Assembly (NCBI GenBank): GCA_026388255.1
Contig: JAPLKC010000042.1
Coordinates: 1-64,000 of the forward strand
Length of the DNA: 64,000 bases
Direction: 5' to 3'
From: Pseudomonadota bacterium
GTDB taxonomy: Bacteria > Desulfobacterota > Syntrophorhabdia > Syntrophorhabdales > Syntrophorhabdaceae
Positions 7,003 through 15,722 of the stretch are shown one piece after another. The position numbers and the translations under genes were made by a program. Within the stretch, counting starts at the first letter, position 1; every line of letters begins with the position of its first letter. Below the pieces are notes generated by a model. That model made no database searches, was not told the origin of the DNA, and saw nothing but the letters and a program-made list of their open reading frames with translations.

Positions 7003-9597
7003 ATGAATGAAGTATTAAAAAACTCTGAAATCCAAAATCCAAGAAGGGTCTTCCTGGTTGACGGCCATTCTTACCTGTACAGGGCCTTCCATGCCACGCC
7101 GTATATGTCCAACTCGAAAGGCATACCAACCAATACTACATATGCCTTTATCAGTATGCTGAAGAAACTCCTGAACGAAGAAAAACCGGACACCCTGATT
7201 GTAGTATTCGACTCAAAGGCCCCGTCCTTCCGCGAAGAAATCTCGAAGGCATATAAAGCGCAGAGACCTCCCATGCCGGACAACCTTTCTGTCCAGATTC
7301 CATATGTAAAGATGGTCATGGAGGCTATGGGCATACCGGTACTTGAACAGGAGGGGTTTGAGGCCGACGATATTATCGGCACCATAACAGAAAAGTTCAG
7401 GGAAGAAAATGCACAGATATATATTGTTACAGGCGATAAAGATATGATGCAGCTCGTATCGGACAGGGTCTTTATCCGTGATACGATGAAAAACCTGTTA
7501 ATAGGGGAGCAGGAAGTAATAGAAAAATTCGGCGTTAAACCCGCCCTTATGACAGACTTTCTGGCATTATGCGGCGACGCCTCGGACAACATACCGGGCG
7601 TACCCGGTGTCGGTGAAAAGACGGCGAAAGAACTCATAGACAGCATAGGGTCAATCGACGAGATTTATGAGCGCCTTGAAGAAGTGAAAAAGGCATCGGT
7701 AAAAGAGAAACTTATTGCCGGCAAAGACCTGGCCTATATGAGCAAGGAGCTTGCAACGATCAGGCTGGATGTCCCTATAGGCAAGGAGGTTGAGCATCTG
7801 GTTCAAAAGGAAGAGGACTCCAATGCCTTAAGGAGAATTTACCGGGAGCTTGAGTTTACTTCGCTCTATAAGGAGATTGAGGCAAAGAACACAAAGAAAA
7901 AGGCATCGCAGGAAATAGAACTTTCCTCCTTAAAAAGAAAACGCGTGGCAATTGTTACAAGTTTTCAGGGTAAAAACCCCTATGACATACATTTGGACGG
8001 ATTTGCTGCATTTGACAATGAAGGAGTGTACTTCTCCCGGAATGAGGATGAGCTGGTTGACATCATAGGCAGTGCAGAAGAGATCGTAGTCCACAATATC
8101 AAACCGATTTTACTCTTTTCATTAAATAAAACCGAAGTTTTAAATCCTTTCACCGTTCACCTTTTACCTTTTACCTTTCACCGCTTTTTCGACACCATGC
8201 TCGCATCATATCTGCTCAACCCGCTGAGAAAAGACTATGGGATCGGCGCCATAGTAGAGGAGTATCTCGATGCAGATATATCTCCCGGTGATGCAAGACA
8301 TACCCTTACAGAAACCGTTCAATATCTCTTTGAGCTGAAAGACATACTGACTGAGAAAATGGAAGGGCTGGGCCTGGCAACCCTCTTTCGTACTGTAGAA
8401 ATACCCCTTGTAGAAGTTCTTGCCAGTATGGAATATGCCGGAGTAAAAGTCGACCGCAGGATGCTTGCCGAACTTTCAAGGGATTTTGACAAAAGGCTTA
8501 CCGGCATTATGAAGGAGATTTACAGCCTTTCAGGCGAGCCTTTCAACATTAACTCTCCACAGCAGCTTTCCCGCATCCTTTTTGAAAAGTTACAACTTCT
8601 GCCCGGTAAAAAAACAAAGACAGGCTATTCAACGGATATAGAGGTCCTTGAGAAACTCTCTTTGGTTCACCCGCTGCCAAAGGAGATTCTCGAATACAGG
8701 ACCCTTACCAAACTGAAGGGCACATATGTCGATGTCCTGCCCACCCTTATGAACCCTCATACAGGGAGGATCCACGCCTCTTTTAACCAGATGGTCGTTG
8801 CCACAGGGAGATTAAGCAGCAGCGATCCGAACCTCCAGAACATCCCCATACGGGGCGAAGAAGGAAGGAAAATACGTGAGGCTTTTGTACCCGAAGAAGG
8901 TTTTGTACTCCTTTCCTCGGATTATTCGCAGATAGAGCTGCGGATTCTTGCCCATATCTCGCAGGATGAGCTTTTGATTGATGCCTTTTTGAAGGATGAA
9001 GATATCCATACAAATGTAGCACGGGAGGTTTTCGGGGTACAGGCAGACGAGGTGACACAGGAGATGCGGAGGGCTGCAAAGGTGATAAATTTCGGGATAG
9101 TTTACGGCATGAGCGGCTACGGACTTTCGAAAGAGCTTGGCGTACCGCAAAGAGATGCCCAAAATTATATAGACGAGTACTTTGTAAGATATAAGGGCGT
9201 AAAAGCCTATATCGAGTCAGTGCTGGAAGAGACAAGATCAAGAGGTTTTGTAAGGACACTCCTTGGAAGGGTTCGTTATATACCGGAGATCAATAATCGT
9301 GATGCAACAATACGGCAGCTTGGCGAAAGGGCTGCCATGAATACGCCGATCCAGGGCACGGCAGCGGATATCATCAAAATGGCAATGGTGAATATTCACA
9401 GAAGGATCAAAGAAAACAACCTTGCCTCAAGGCTCATTATGCAGATTCACGATGAGCTTGTCTTTGAAGTGAAGCAGGATGAGCTTGCTGATATGGAGAA
9501 GATCGTAAGACATGAGATGGAGCATGTAATCAACCTTGCCGTACCCCTGAAGGTATCTCTCGGCAAGGGCAGGAACTGGACGGAAGCCCACGATTAG
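7003..9597 (+). CDS. polA: DNA polymerase I
   Basis: An 864-residue polymerase for Okazaki-fragment processing and repair. Domains: 5' nuclease (residues 8-290; FLVDGHSYLYRAFHA, EADDIIG, GDASDNIPGVPGVGEKTA), a degenerate 3'-5' exonuclease domain (about 300-450) that lacks the DxE metal ligands, and an intact family A polymerase (450-864) with motif A SSDYSQIELRILA, motif B RRAAKVINFGIVYG and motif C QIHDEL. So it should polymerise and remove primers but not proofread. ATG 7003 is chosen because AAGG lies about 9 bases ahead; an upstream TTG at 6994 is less likely. About 13 residues near 382-395 are encoded by a seven-base repeat array inserted in frame. Confidence 0.97.
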   Translation: MNEVLKNSEIQNPRRVFLVDGHSYLYRAFHATPYMSNSKGIPTNTTYAFISMLKKLLNEEKPDTLIVVFDSKAPSFREEISKAYKAQRPPMPDNLSVQIPYVKMVMEAMGIPVLEQEGFEADDIIGTITEKFREENAQIYIVTGDKDMMQLVSDRVFIRDTMKNLLIGEQEVIEKFGVKPALMTDFLALCGDASDNIPGVPGVGEKTAKELIDSIGSIDEIYERLEEVKKASVKEKLIAGKDLAYMSKELATIRLDVPIGKEVEHLVQKEEDSNALRRIYRELEFTSLYKEIEAKNTKKKASQEIELSSLKRKRVAIVTSFQGKNPYDIHLDGFAAFDNEGVYFSRNEDELVDIIGSAEEIVVHNIKPILLFSLNKTEVLNPFTVHLLPFTFHRFFDTMLASYLLNPLRKDYGIGAIVEEYLDADISPGDARHTLTETVQYLFELKDILTEKMEGLGLATLFRTVEIPLVEVLASMEYAGVKVDRRMLAELSRDFDKRLTGIMKEIYSLSGEPFNINSPQQLSRILFEKLQLLPGKKTKTGYSTDIEVLEKLSLVHPLPKEILEYRTLTKLKGTYVDVLPTLMNPHTGRIHASFNQMVVATGRLSSSDPNLQNIPIRGEEGRKIREAFVPEEGFVLLSSDYSQIELRILAHISQDELLIDAFLKDEDIHTNVAREVFGVQADEVTQEMRRAAKVINFGIVYGMSGYGLSKELGVPQRDAQNYIDEYFVRYKGVKAYIESVLEETRSRGFVRTLLGRVRYIPEINNRDATIRQLGERAAMNTPIQGTAADIIKMAMVNIHRRIKENNLASRLIMQIHDELVFEVKQDELADMEKIVRHEMEHVINLAVPLKVSLGKGRNWTEAHD
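8149..8183. repeat. Five seven-base units inside polA
   Basis: TTCACCG, TTCACCT, TTTACCT, TTTACCT, TTCACCG in direct succession, 35 bases in all. They encode FTVHLLPFTFHR in the vestigial exonuclease domain. The flanks (HNIKPILLF before, FDTMLASYLLNP after) are conserved in the family, so the array looks inserted between them. Confidence 0.75.
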
Positions 9598-9621
9598 CCT
9601 TATGCTACTCCTTGAAGCGCT

Positions 9622-10509
9622 CTATGTTGCTTTTCCACGGCTCGTTTTCCTTTTAGGTATCCCCGACTCGCATGGGACTTTTGTCTGGCAGAGGCCGCAG
9701 ACATTGATTTCAAGATCGAAGTGTGTCTTTGCATATTCGGTGCAAATTCCGTCACAGTAGGTTCTGCATTTCTTCTTATCATGACCTTTTTCCGTAATAG
9801 CCCCTACCGGGCATCGGGTCATGCAAAGTCCACAGGCACCTCCCGTCAGAAAAAGGCAGTATTCCGTATGTTTTTTGTAAGGTATCTTTGTAGGGGGGAT
9901 GGTAATTTGCGCCACAATTGAGCCGCATCTCATTGCCTTGCCTACAGGCGTGATTAGTCCGTCACAGAGTCCAAAGGTACCAAGTCCCGCGGCATATGCA
10001 GCATGTCTTTCAGACCAGGTCGAGGCATAGCCGTATTTCTCGGATAGCTGTTCCGACCAGTGGGACGGGACGCATGGCGCCATAGCCTTGCAGCCGACTT
10101 CTCCCAATATCTTTATCAGATGATTCTGAAGCTTCATGTTTACGGGAACGCCGAACTTTTTTCCTCTTGCCCACCGCTCAGAAGGGTAGGTCTTTTCTCT
10201 CCTGTTATCCATCTTTGTCTGTTTTATGTGAGGCAATATCCAGCTTATGACAGTCAACTCCTCAGGTTGCGCACCAGCGTCGGGATAGACTTTTTCGAAT
10301 ACCTCCTTTGGAGTTAAGTAAAAGGGGCCGATATCTGCTTTCAATTCCTCAAAGATCGGGTCATCTCCGCTGGCATATCCTACGATGGGCTTGTCAAAAG
10401 CCCTGTCGTTGGAACTATTTCCAAGGGTATTTTCAGGGGATTGAATAAAGTCTTCGATTATCCTCCGTATCCATGCTCCTTTGTCGATATGTTGCAGATT
10501 ATCGTTCAT
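9622..10509 (-). CDS. QueG-like 4Fe-4S protein
   Basis: A 295-residue iron-sulfur protein related to epoxyqueuosine reductase and to the reductive-dehalogenase fold. The central part has WSERHAAYAAGLGTFGLCDG (about residues 169-188) and AMRCGSIVAQ, typical of the corrinoid-binding half. The C-terminus has CGLCMTRCPVGAI, then CRTYC and CGLCQTKVPC, enough cysteines for two 4Fe-4S clusters. It is shorter than QueG and lacks its HEAT-repeat tail, so it is probably one of the many uncharacterised relatives rather than the tRNA enzyme. The first 25 codons and upstream DNA are duplicated 1 kb away at 11442-11560. Confidence 0.7.
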   Translation of the reverse strand: MNDNLQHIDKGAWIRRIIEDFIQSPENTLGNSSNDRAFDKPIVGYASGDDPIFEELKADIGPFYLTPKEVFEKVYPDAGAQPEELTVISWILPHIKQTKMDNRREKTYPSERWARGKKFGVPVNMKLQNHLIKILGEVGCKAMAPCVPSHWSEQLSEKYGYASTWSERHAAYAAGLGTFGLCDGLITPVGKAMRCGSIVAQITIPPTKIPYKKHTEYCLFLTGGACGLCMTRCPVGAITEKGHDKKKCRTYCDGICTEYAKTHFDLEINVCGLCQTKVPCESGIPKRKTSRGKAT

Positions 10510-10548
10510 TAGACTACCCTCTTATGAAATATTATTTTTCTACCTGAT
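10436..10548. repeat. Duplicated segment, copy 1 (5' end of QueG-like gene)
   Basis: This copy covers the first 25 codons of the QueG-like gene plus about 40 bases upstream. It matches 11442-11560 at roughly nine bases in ten by eye, in the same orientation. The first toxin-antitoxin pair lies between the copies. Confidence 0.8.
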
Positions 10549-10645
10549 AACTATTTTTCGATACTCAATAGTACTCTAACGAAATACTCATTCAGTTACT
10601 CTGCTATGAATCTTACTCTCTGGTTAATGATAGTAACTCCTTCCC

Positions 10646-10680
10646 AACCCATAGAAATCTCCTTGAAGTGTCTATGGGTT
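10646..10680. repeat. Hairpin beyond the ParE-type toxin gene
   Basis: AACCCATAGA and TCTATGGGTT are perfect ten-base arms around a 15-base loop. It lies 37 bases past the toxin stop. There is no T-run on either side, so it may be a protective 3' hairpin or a REP-like repeat rather than a classic terminator. Confidence 0.5.
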
Positions 10681-10716
10681 AATACAAAAGTGTTACCTGT
10701 GTCCCCGTTCGGTCAT

Positions 10717-11022
10717 TCATAACTCTTTCTTTTTGAGTCGCAACTTCCATGTTTCCGGTTCTCTGCTTAAGTGCATAACCGCAACGATGAGCAGGGTCTC
10801 TTTTCTAACTTGATAGATGACCCCATAAGGAAACCTATTGGTCCTGCAACGGCGAGCACGACTTGACAGTTTAAACCATGCGTCCGGGTACTGAGCTATT
10901 CGTTCAAGCGTCCTCTTGATTTCCGCAGCAAACTCATAACCGAGACCTTCGCTCTGTGAATTGAAATAAGATATAGCTTCAGTCAGTTCATATTTGGCAG
11001 GTGGGAGAAAAGCAATTTCCAT
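10717..11022 (-). CDS. ParE/RelE-superfamily toxin
   Basis: A 101-residue type II toxin. It shows the ParE-like pattern: LPPAKYELTEAISYFNSQS at the start, EFAAEIKRTLERIAQYPDAW in the middle helix, and the strand RTNRFPYGVIYQVRKETLLI followed by VMHLSREPETW. ParE relatives poison DNA gyrase and RelE relatives cut mRNA on the ribosome. The sequence is closer to the ParE branch but does not prove the target. The ATG lies 2 bases after the antitoxin stop codon, so the two are translationally coupled. Confidence 0.85.
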   Translation of the reverse strand: MEIAFLPPAKYELTEAISYFNSQSEGLGYEFAAEIKRTLERIAQYPDAWFKLSSRARRCRTNRFPYGVIYQVRKETLLIVAVMHLSREPETWKLRLKKKEL

Positions 11023-11024
11023 GA

Positions 11025-11252
11025 TTATTTGCTTTTCTCGATTTCGGCGAATACGTTTTTTGCCGGAATTGCGGTCATTTCATTGCGCTCGAATGCATCT
11101 ATTCGGTCTTCTGCTTCTTGAGCCCATAATGTATCAATGAATTTTCTCGATTGAAACTCAAAACTGGAAAGAAGGTTCTCAACCAACTCGGCCCTTTCCA
11201 TTGGCGGCAATTCAAGCGCCTCGGCAAGAATGCTCTCAGCATGTTTTGGCAT
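11025..11252 (-). CDS. Antitoxin, addiction-module component family
   Basis: A 75-residue antitoxin of the TIGR02574/PF09720 addiction-module family, recognised by ILAEALELPPMERAELVENL at the N-terminus and the acidic tail with WAQEAEDRIDAFERNE. It would neutralise the ParE-type toxin encoded directly downstream and probably autoregulate the operon. A short palindrome, ATGTTAATAACAT, lies 18 bases upstream of its start as a possible operator. Confidence 0.85.
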   Translation of the reverse strand: MPKHAESILAEALELPPMERAELVENLLSSFEFQSRKFIDTLWAQEAEDRIDAFERNEMTAIPAKNVFAEIEKSK

Positions 11253-11269
11253 ATATCATAACCTCCCAA

Positions 11270-11282
11270 ATGTTAATAACAT
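11270..11282. promoter_or_regulatory. Possible antitoxin operator
   Basis: ATGTTAATAACAT is a small palindrome 18 bases upstream of the antitoxin start. Autorepression by the antitoxin or its complex is usual for this class, so this is the natural candidate site. No other evidence supports it. Confidence 0.3.
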
Positions 11283-11441
11283 GATAATAATTTAACATAA
11301 TCATTAAAAATTCTCTAATGTTTCACATGATTTTTCTTTGGCATAACACACCCATCAACGAGAGGCCGGCTTTATGGCCGATTGGCTGCATGGCATTGTA
11401 ACCTTTTTTATGTCTTTTAGCTTCATCGTCTCTGTTTCCTG

Positions 11442-11560
11442 GGGGATTGAATAAAATCTTCGATTACCCTCCGTATCCATGCTCCTTTCTCGATATGTTG
11501 CAGATTATCGTTCATTTTACCACCACCCCCTTTTTATGAAATATTATTTTTCCACCCGAG
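11442..11560. repeat. Duplicated segment, copy 2
   Basis: Near copy of 10436-10548. It retains the start codon and first 25 codons of the QueG-like gene on the minus strand, but the reading frame then runs into unrelated DNA, so it is a truncated non-functional copy. Confidence 0.8.
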
Positions 11561-11617
11561 AGATAGGCTCTTTTCCTGCCGATTGGCTCAAGCGACTGGT
11601 TTTACCATGTGCTCTTA

Positions 11618-11881
11618 TTATTCATAGTGTGTCCACATCCGAATAATCTTTACAGTTTTCTGATCATCAAGAATCTGATAGACCAGCCGATGCTGTATGT
11701 TAATTCTCCGGGAATATGCACCGGAGAGATCGCCCACCAGTTTCTCGAAAGGAGGTGGATTCTGGTAAGGGTCTTTACTAAGGGTATCAAGTAACTTCAA
11801 AGCCGCAAGCTTAAAACCCGACTGAGCTATTTTTTTTGCGTCTTTCTGAGCCTGTTTGGTAAAGACCAGTTGCCAACTCAC
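11618..11881 (-). CDS. YoeB/Txe-family mRNA interferase toxin
   Basis: An 87-residue ribosome-dependent endoribonuclease toxin. Family motifs are clear: WQLVFTKQAQKDAKK at the start, PPPFEKLVGDLSGAYSRRIN in the middle, and QHRLVYQI with the terminal RMWTHYE, containing the residues known as catalytic in YoeB (Glu, Arg, His, Tyr). GTG 11881 is chosen as start because the family begins exactly there and it overlaps the antitoxin stop as GTGA. A longer upstream start would add seven residues outside the family. Confidence 0.92.
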   Translation of the reverse strand: MSWQLVFTKQAQKDAKKIAQSGFKLAALKLLDTLSKDPYQNPPPFEKLVGDLSGAYSRRINIQHRLVYQILDDQKTVKIIRMWTHYE

Positions 11882-12120
11882 CAGCCCGGCTCCTCGGCGC
11901 ACTTTTCAACGGGAGTTTTAAGACCTTTCTTGATGGATTCACGCATGCCGGGAATAGAAGTGAGGTAAAGAGTCTCTTCTATTGCCCGCCAGTCTTCCTC
12001 CGAGATCAGAACAGCGGAGCTGCGCTTCCCCACAATTTGAACCGGTTCGTGGGTTTCTTTTACTTCGTCGACCAGGTTATATAACCGTCTTCTTGCTTCT
12101 GATGCCGATAATATTGTCAT
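11878..12120 (-). CDS. Phd/YefM-family antitoxin
   Basis: An 80-residue antitoxin. It has the Phd/YefM N-terminal DNA-binding half (LSASEARRRLYNLVDEVKET, then VLISEEDWRAIEETLYL) and a C-terminal toxin-wrapping tail. It pairs with the YoeB-type toxin downstream through a four-base overlap. A CGTAC/GTACG inverted repeat at 12139-12156, just upstream, may be the site for autorepression. Confidence 0.92.
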   Translation of the reverse strand: MTILSASEARRRLYNLVDEVKETHEPVQIVGKRSSAVLISEEDWRAIEETLYLTSIPGMRESIKKGLKTPVEKCAEEPGW

Positions 12121-12138
12121 TTCTCGTCGCCTCCTTAT

Positions 12139-12156
12139 CGTACTACATATGGTACG
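12139..12156. promoter_or_regulatory. Possible YefM-type operator
   Basis: CGTAC and GTACG around TACATATG, 19 bases upstream of the Phd/YefM antitoxin start. YefM-YoeB complexes are known to repress their own promoter at palindromes of this kind. The assignment is positional inference. Confidence 0.4.
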
Positions 12157-12191
12157 TCAGCATCGAGTAAATGTCAAGTCACTTGAGGGCG

Positions 12192-12222
12192 AACAATTTA
12201 ATATACGAAGTTCCTCTTTCTT
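12192..12222. repeat. 31-bp direct repeat, left copy
   Basis: Begins AACAATTTAATATACGAAGT and matches 15601-15631 at 30 of 31 positions in the same orientation. The pair encloses the helicase gene almost exactly. Confidence 0.85.
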
Positions 12223-12305
12223 CCAATCAATAGATTTCTCGAAGCTCTGCTGTCGGGAGTTTCATTTACCCCTCTTTCGAAGAAGTTTTTCTATGGATGG
12301 GGTAA

Positions 12306-12326
12306 TTTCTCTCACAGTGAGAGAAA
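12306..12326. repeat. Perfect palindrome 1
   Basis: TTTCTCTCAC and GTGAGAGAAA, ten-base arms around a single A. It lies inside the left direct repeat, beyond the helicase 3' end. Confidence 0.7.
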
Positions 12327-12380
12327 AAAGACTACGCGTCCTAAAGCAAGTCCAGTATTAGGTTTGCAGAGATTTCCTGT

Positions 12381-12403
12381 TTTACACCAACTGTTGGTGT
12401 AAA
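12381..12403. repeat. Perfect palindrome 2
   Basis: TTTACACCAAC and GTTGGTGTAAA, eleven-base arms around a single T, about 155 bases past the helicase stop. It could be a protein-binding site or a transcript end; no T-run follows. Confidence 0.7.
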
Positions 12404-12557
12404 TGTTTAGGATACAGTATCCGTAATCGCCCGACACGGTCAATCATTGACTCCCCGTCTTCAATGATACCCCTGTTTCCAGAGTTATTTAATGTTTTAA
12501 GATATCCCCCTCGCCACCCAAGCCAGAACAAACTTTGTTTGCCTTGGTGGTAGATCT

Positions 12558-15522
12558 TCACAGGGCCCTGGTATACCGACATCTTGGGTAATTTGAACAA
12601 CCGAAAAATTTTCTCCCATATTTACTACGAACTACAAGGTATCCTCCGCATTCCGTTGGACATGGTTCTTTCGTTTGTTTTCCAGTGGGGTTCTCTTCAT
12701 CCAATTCTAAGTTTCTGATAATTTCTTCAACAGTTGAAGGGCCCTCAAACCGTCTCATGTGTTCTTCCGTATCTTTGTGGCTGAGTATGTTCAGGCTGCC
12801 TTCCCAAGCTATGGTGTCATCAATAATCGCTATTTTTTGGTGCATGCTGCGCCGCTCAACGACATTGACACCAATACTGCGTAGTTGGTCGATTACAATA
12901 TCCGCCTGGTTTGCCATCTCACCAGTCTGCTGATTTCTTGGCCGCGTATAAACCCGGATATCTATACCCCTCCCTTTCATAGCCTTGAAGAAATTCATAA
13001 AGGTGCTGCTGCGCCTTACTGTAAGGAAAGGGCTGAGGATCATGAGTCGCTGTTGGATAGTCCGCATGTCCTGAAAGAATTTGGCCCAAAAGTTTCTTTC
13101 TGTATACATGTGACCATAGACAGGGTCAGGGTTTCCGCCGGTTGACAGGAGGGCATCAGCCCACCTTTCAAAATCATTTGTGAAGTAGCTGTCCACAAGG
13201 TTTTCCGATGCGATTTGTTGTGCATTACCATAGAAGTGCTGGATCATCCTTGATAGGAAAGAATCTGCGTGCAAATCCGAAAGCAGGTGCTTCGTGTGCG
13301 CAACCAAATAGAACCGGTACTTGGCCCGCGTGACTGCGACATTCAACAACCACTTTGCATCAGAATCGGGCTTCTTGTCGTCAAGCATGGGTGCAACCCG
13401 GGTGCCCGACCCCTCAACAGTATCAAAGATGATTATCGATTCTTCCCCGCCTTGAAAGCGATGAACAGTACTTGTACGTATGCTGTCCAGTATTTCCCAA
13501 TCCTTTGCTATCTTGTTTATCAAGCGCGCTTGGGCCGCATATGGGGTTATTATCCCAATCTTGCCGTCAGCAGCGTTAGGGATAATCATTCTGGCAAGCG
13601 TACAGCAGAGCAAGGCATTATATAGGTTGAACCGTCCGCCCGTGGAAAGCCGACTGCACCACGGGTTCATTGCCCCTGTCTCTATCAGCACAAGTGGTGA
13701 TTTTGAAACACCGTCATCCAGGCTTCGATTGCTTGTACTCGGATCATCCTTCAGCATGTTTTGATAGAAAAACCTATTTGGAATTGCGGAAATCTCCGGA
13801 GCCATCCTGTACTGTGTGTCGAGAAACGTAACCCGGTTATCCCGGATAGCCTCTTTCACCTGGTCAATACCCAGAACATCAAAGAGACTTCGCCCCAGCC
13901 ACTTTTGGGCCATATCTTCTTCTGCAATGCAGATAGGTGGAAGTTGGAGAAAATCTCCGACAATAGTGATGTATCCACGACATCGGCTGGCCGCCCAGTA
14001 TAGTTGCGGTAATGGTGCCATACTGGCTTCATCAAGGATGAGCACGTCGAAGGGTGTATCCGGAAATTGTTTTGCCGTAAATGTCTTTGTCAAAGTGGTA
14101 GCAATAAGCCTTGCTTCGGAAAGAATCCTTTTCTGGATTTCATCCAGTTGCTGATTTATTTCCGCGAGCCTTGCCAGGATCACATCTTTTCTCAATGTCA
14201 TTTCTTTCTTCTTGTTTTCCATTTCCGCAAAGGAGACCCTCGCCCGAGCCAAGAGATTGTCGGCTGCTGCTTTCGCCCTTTCAACCTCCTTCTCTTTTAT
14301 AATCTGCAAATCCTTGAGCATGTGGATGCGGTCGGTTATCTCTTTTGCAAGCCTTTTCTTGGAGTCAATAGCTATACTCGTTTGATCAATCTCTCGCTGA
14401 ATTCTATGAGGATCGAGACCTTTGAAGAATCTCTTTATCGAGCCCGATGATTGAGCCTCAGTCAATCTTTCCCTGTTTTTTGTCTGCGTTTCTTCCAATC
14501 GCCCAAGTTCATTGTTGGTAACAGAAAGCTTGCCCGATAGTCCGGATAGTTCAGATATAAGGGCAGCCAGTTCAGAAGATAGGGTTCTGACAGTCTGAAC
14601 CACCTGAAGTAGGGTGTCATATTGATCGAGAATGCCCTCAAGCCGAATCTTTTCTTCCTCCAAATCACGCTTTTCCTTCGATAATGACTCGCCGAGTTTT
14701 TCTGCAATCTTGTCCAGCAACACCAAAGGAAATTTCTCAGTCAGTTTCTCCAAGTGGCTGGGTTGTGGGATGCCAAGCCTAACGAGCTTGCCCTCATTGT
14801 AAAAGGGCGTAGCCCTTAACTGTTCGGCAACGTCCTCCAATGCCTCATCAACAGCAGCATTGGCGTGTGAAACAAGAAGAACGCGCCGTCCAGCATTAAG
14901 ATGGGCTTCTATGGCTTGCGCTACGGTCGTGGTTTTGCCTGTTCCCGGTGGACCCCAAATAACAGCCAGGTGGTCTTGCAGAAAGTGAATACTGTGGCCT
15001 TATTTCGTGCTTGCACCTGCCGCAGATTGGAGTCTGTGACGATACATAATTTGTCAGTCTATTTTTGGTTCCACAGTTTCCGCATGATACCATATTTTCA
15101 AAGCCCGGTATTGTAGCGGATATGCCGCTCAGGAGAGCTTCGCTGACAGCAGGGGCGGTGCCATTCTGCAATTCGGTAAACTTCTTTTTGAGTAAATCGA
15201 GCAGGTACCACAGATTGGTTTGAAGCTTGGCCTCTGAAACATATTGCCCACAAAACCGTTCAATCCCAATTTCTACTTCCAACCCCTGCGTCAGCAGAAC
15301 CTGTGCGGGGTATCGGTTGCCGCGGATTTCTATTTCAGCAGGAGAATCATCCAGGACAGCCAAAAAGTTTTCGAGATTGAAGACATACACAAAAAGGCCC
15401 GAGACCTCACGAAGGAAGCGGCCGTTAAATACTTTGACGATGCTTCCCCCCTTGCCTCTCTTGATAGCGGCAATTTCTTGGTCAAGGGCTGTGATAAACT
15501 CTTTGATAATGGTAGAGGGCAT
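12558..15522 (-). pseudogene. SF1 helicase with PLD nuclease and zinc ribbon, frameshifted (type II Mokosh-like)
   Basis: About 988 codons in two frames. The first part (15522 down to about 15000) has a beta-rich N-terminal domain and a zinc-knuckle pair CGNCG and CGRC. The frame then shifts by one base somewhere between about 14999 and 14955. The second part carries all UPF1-type SF1 motifs: Walker A GPPGTGKTTT, a coiled coil, DEAS (VLILDEASMAPLPQL), GDFLQLPPI, QYRMAPEIS, HRFQGGEES, and NVAVTRAK. It is followed by a PLD nuclease with HQKIAIID and GSLNIL and a C-terminal topoisomerase-type zinc ribbon (C-GG-GCSNYPRCRYT). A helicase-PLD fusion is the design of the single-protein (type II) Mokosh anti-phage system. 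Sequencing error could explain the frameshift. 31-bp direct repeats flank it. Confidence 0.7.
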
Positions 15523-15600
15523 ATTTACGTTTTTATCATCTATCCAGAAGTATGCTCAAAAGGAAAAAATACCATGATGTCATATTTCATATAGTCGCAC

Positions 15601-15631
15601 AACAATTTAATATACGAAGTTCCCCTTTCTT
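15601..15631. repeat. 31-bp direct repeat, right copy
   Basis: Matches 12192-12222 with one mismatch. It lies 78 bases upstream of the helicase start, so the repeat pair brackets the gene with its promoter. Confidence 0.85.
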
Positions 15632-15722
15632 TTAAGAATACATGGGTCTCCCGTAAAAATGCAACAATTAAATCAACTATTTATCTCATTATTTGTTGCA
15701 GAACATTCGTTATTTAGGACGG

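Larger units (their letters stand above)
11253..11617. other. 365-bp gap between toxin-antitoxin modules
   Basis: No gene. It holds a short palindrome next to the antitoxin start, an AT-rich promoter-like stretch (11280-11340), and from 11442 the second copy of the QueG-like 5' segment. GCCGATTGGCT occurs at 11383 and again at 11579, flanking that copy. Confidence 0.5.
12121..12557. other. 437-bp gap at the edge of the helicase element
   Basis: No supported gene. Content: a CGTAC/GTACG inverted repeat (12139-12156) upstream of the antitoxin, one copy of the 31-bp direct repeat (12192-12222), and two perfect palindromes (12306-12326, 12381-12403). A minus-strand frame of 72 codons (12382-12600) overlaps the helicase end and resembles nothing known. 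Confidence 0.5.

Noticed and set aside
8783-9259. Long open antisense frame inside polA
   Set aside because: Shadow of the polymerase domain; the sense frame has all catalytic motifs.
12382-12600. 72-codon minus-strand frame past the helicase end
   Set aside because: Overlaps the helicase zinc-ribbon codons, starts at a TTG without a ribosome-binding site and runs through a palindrome.
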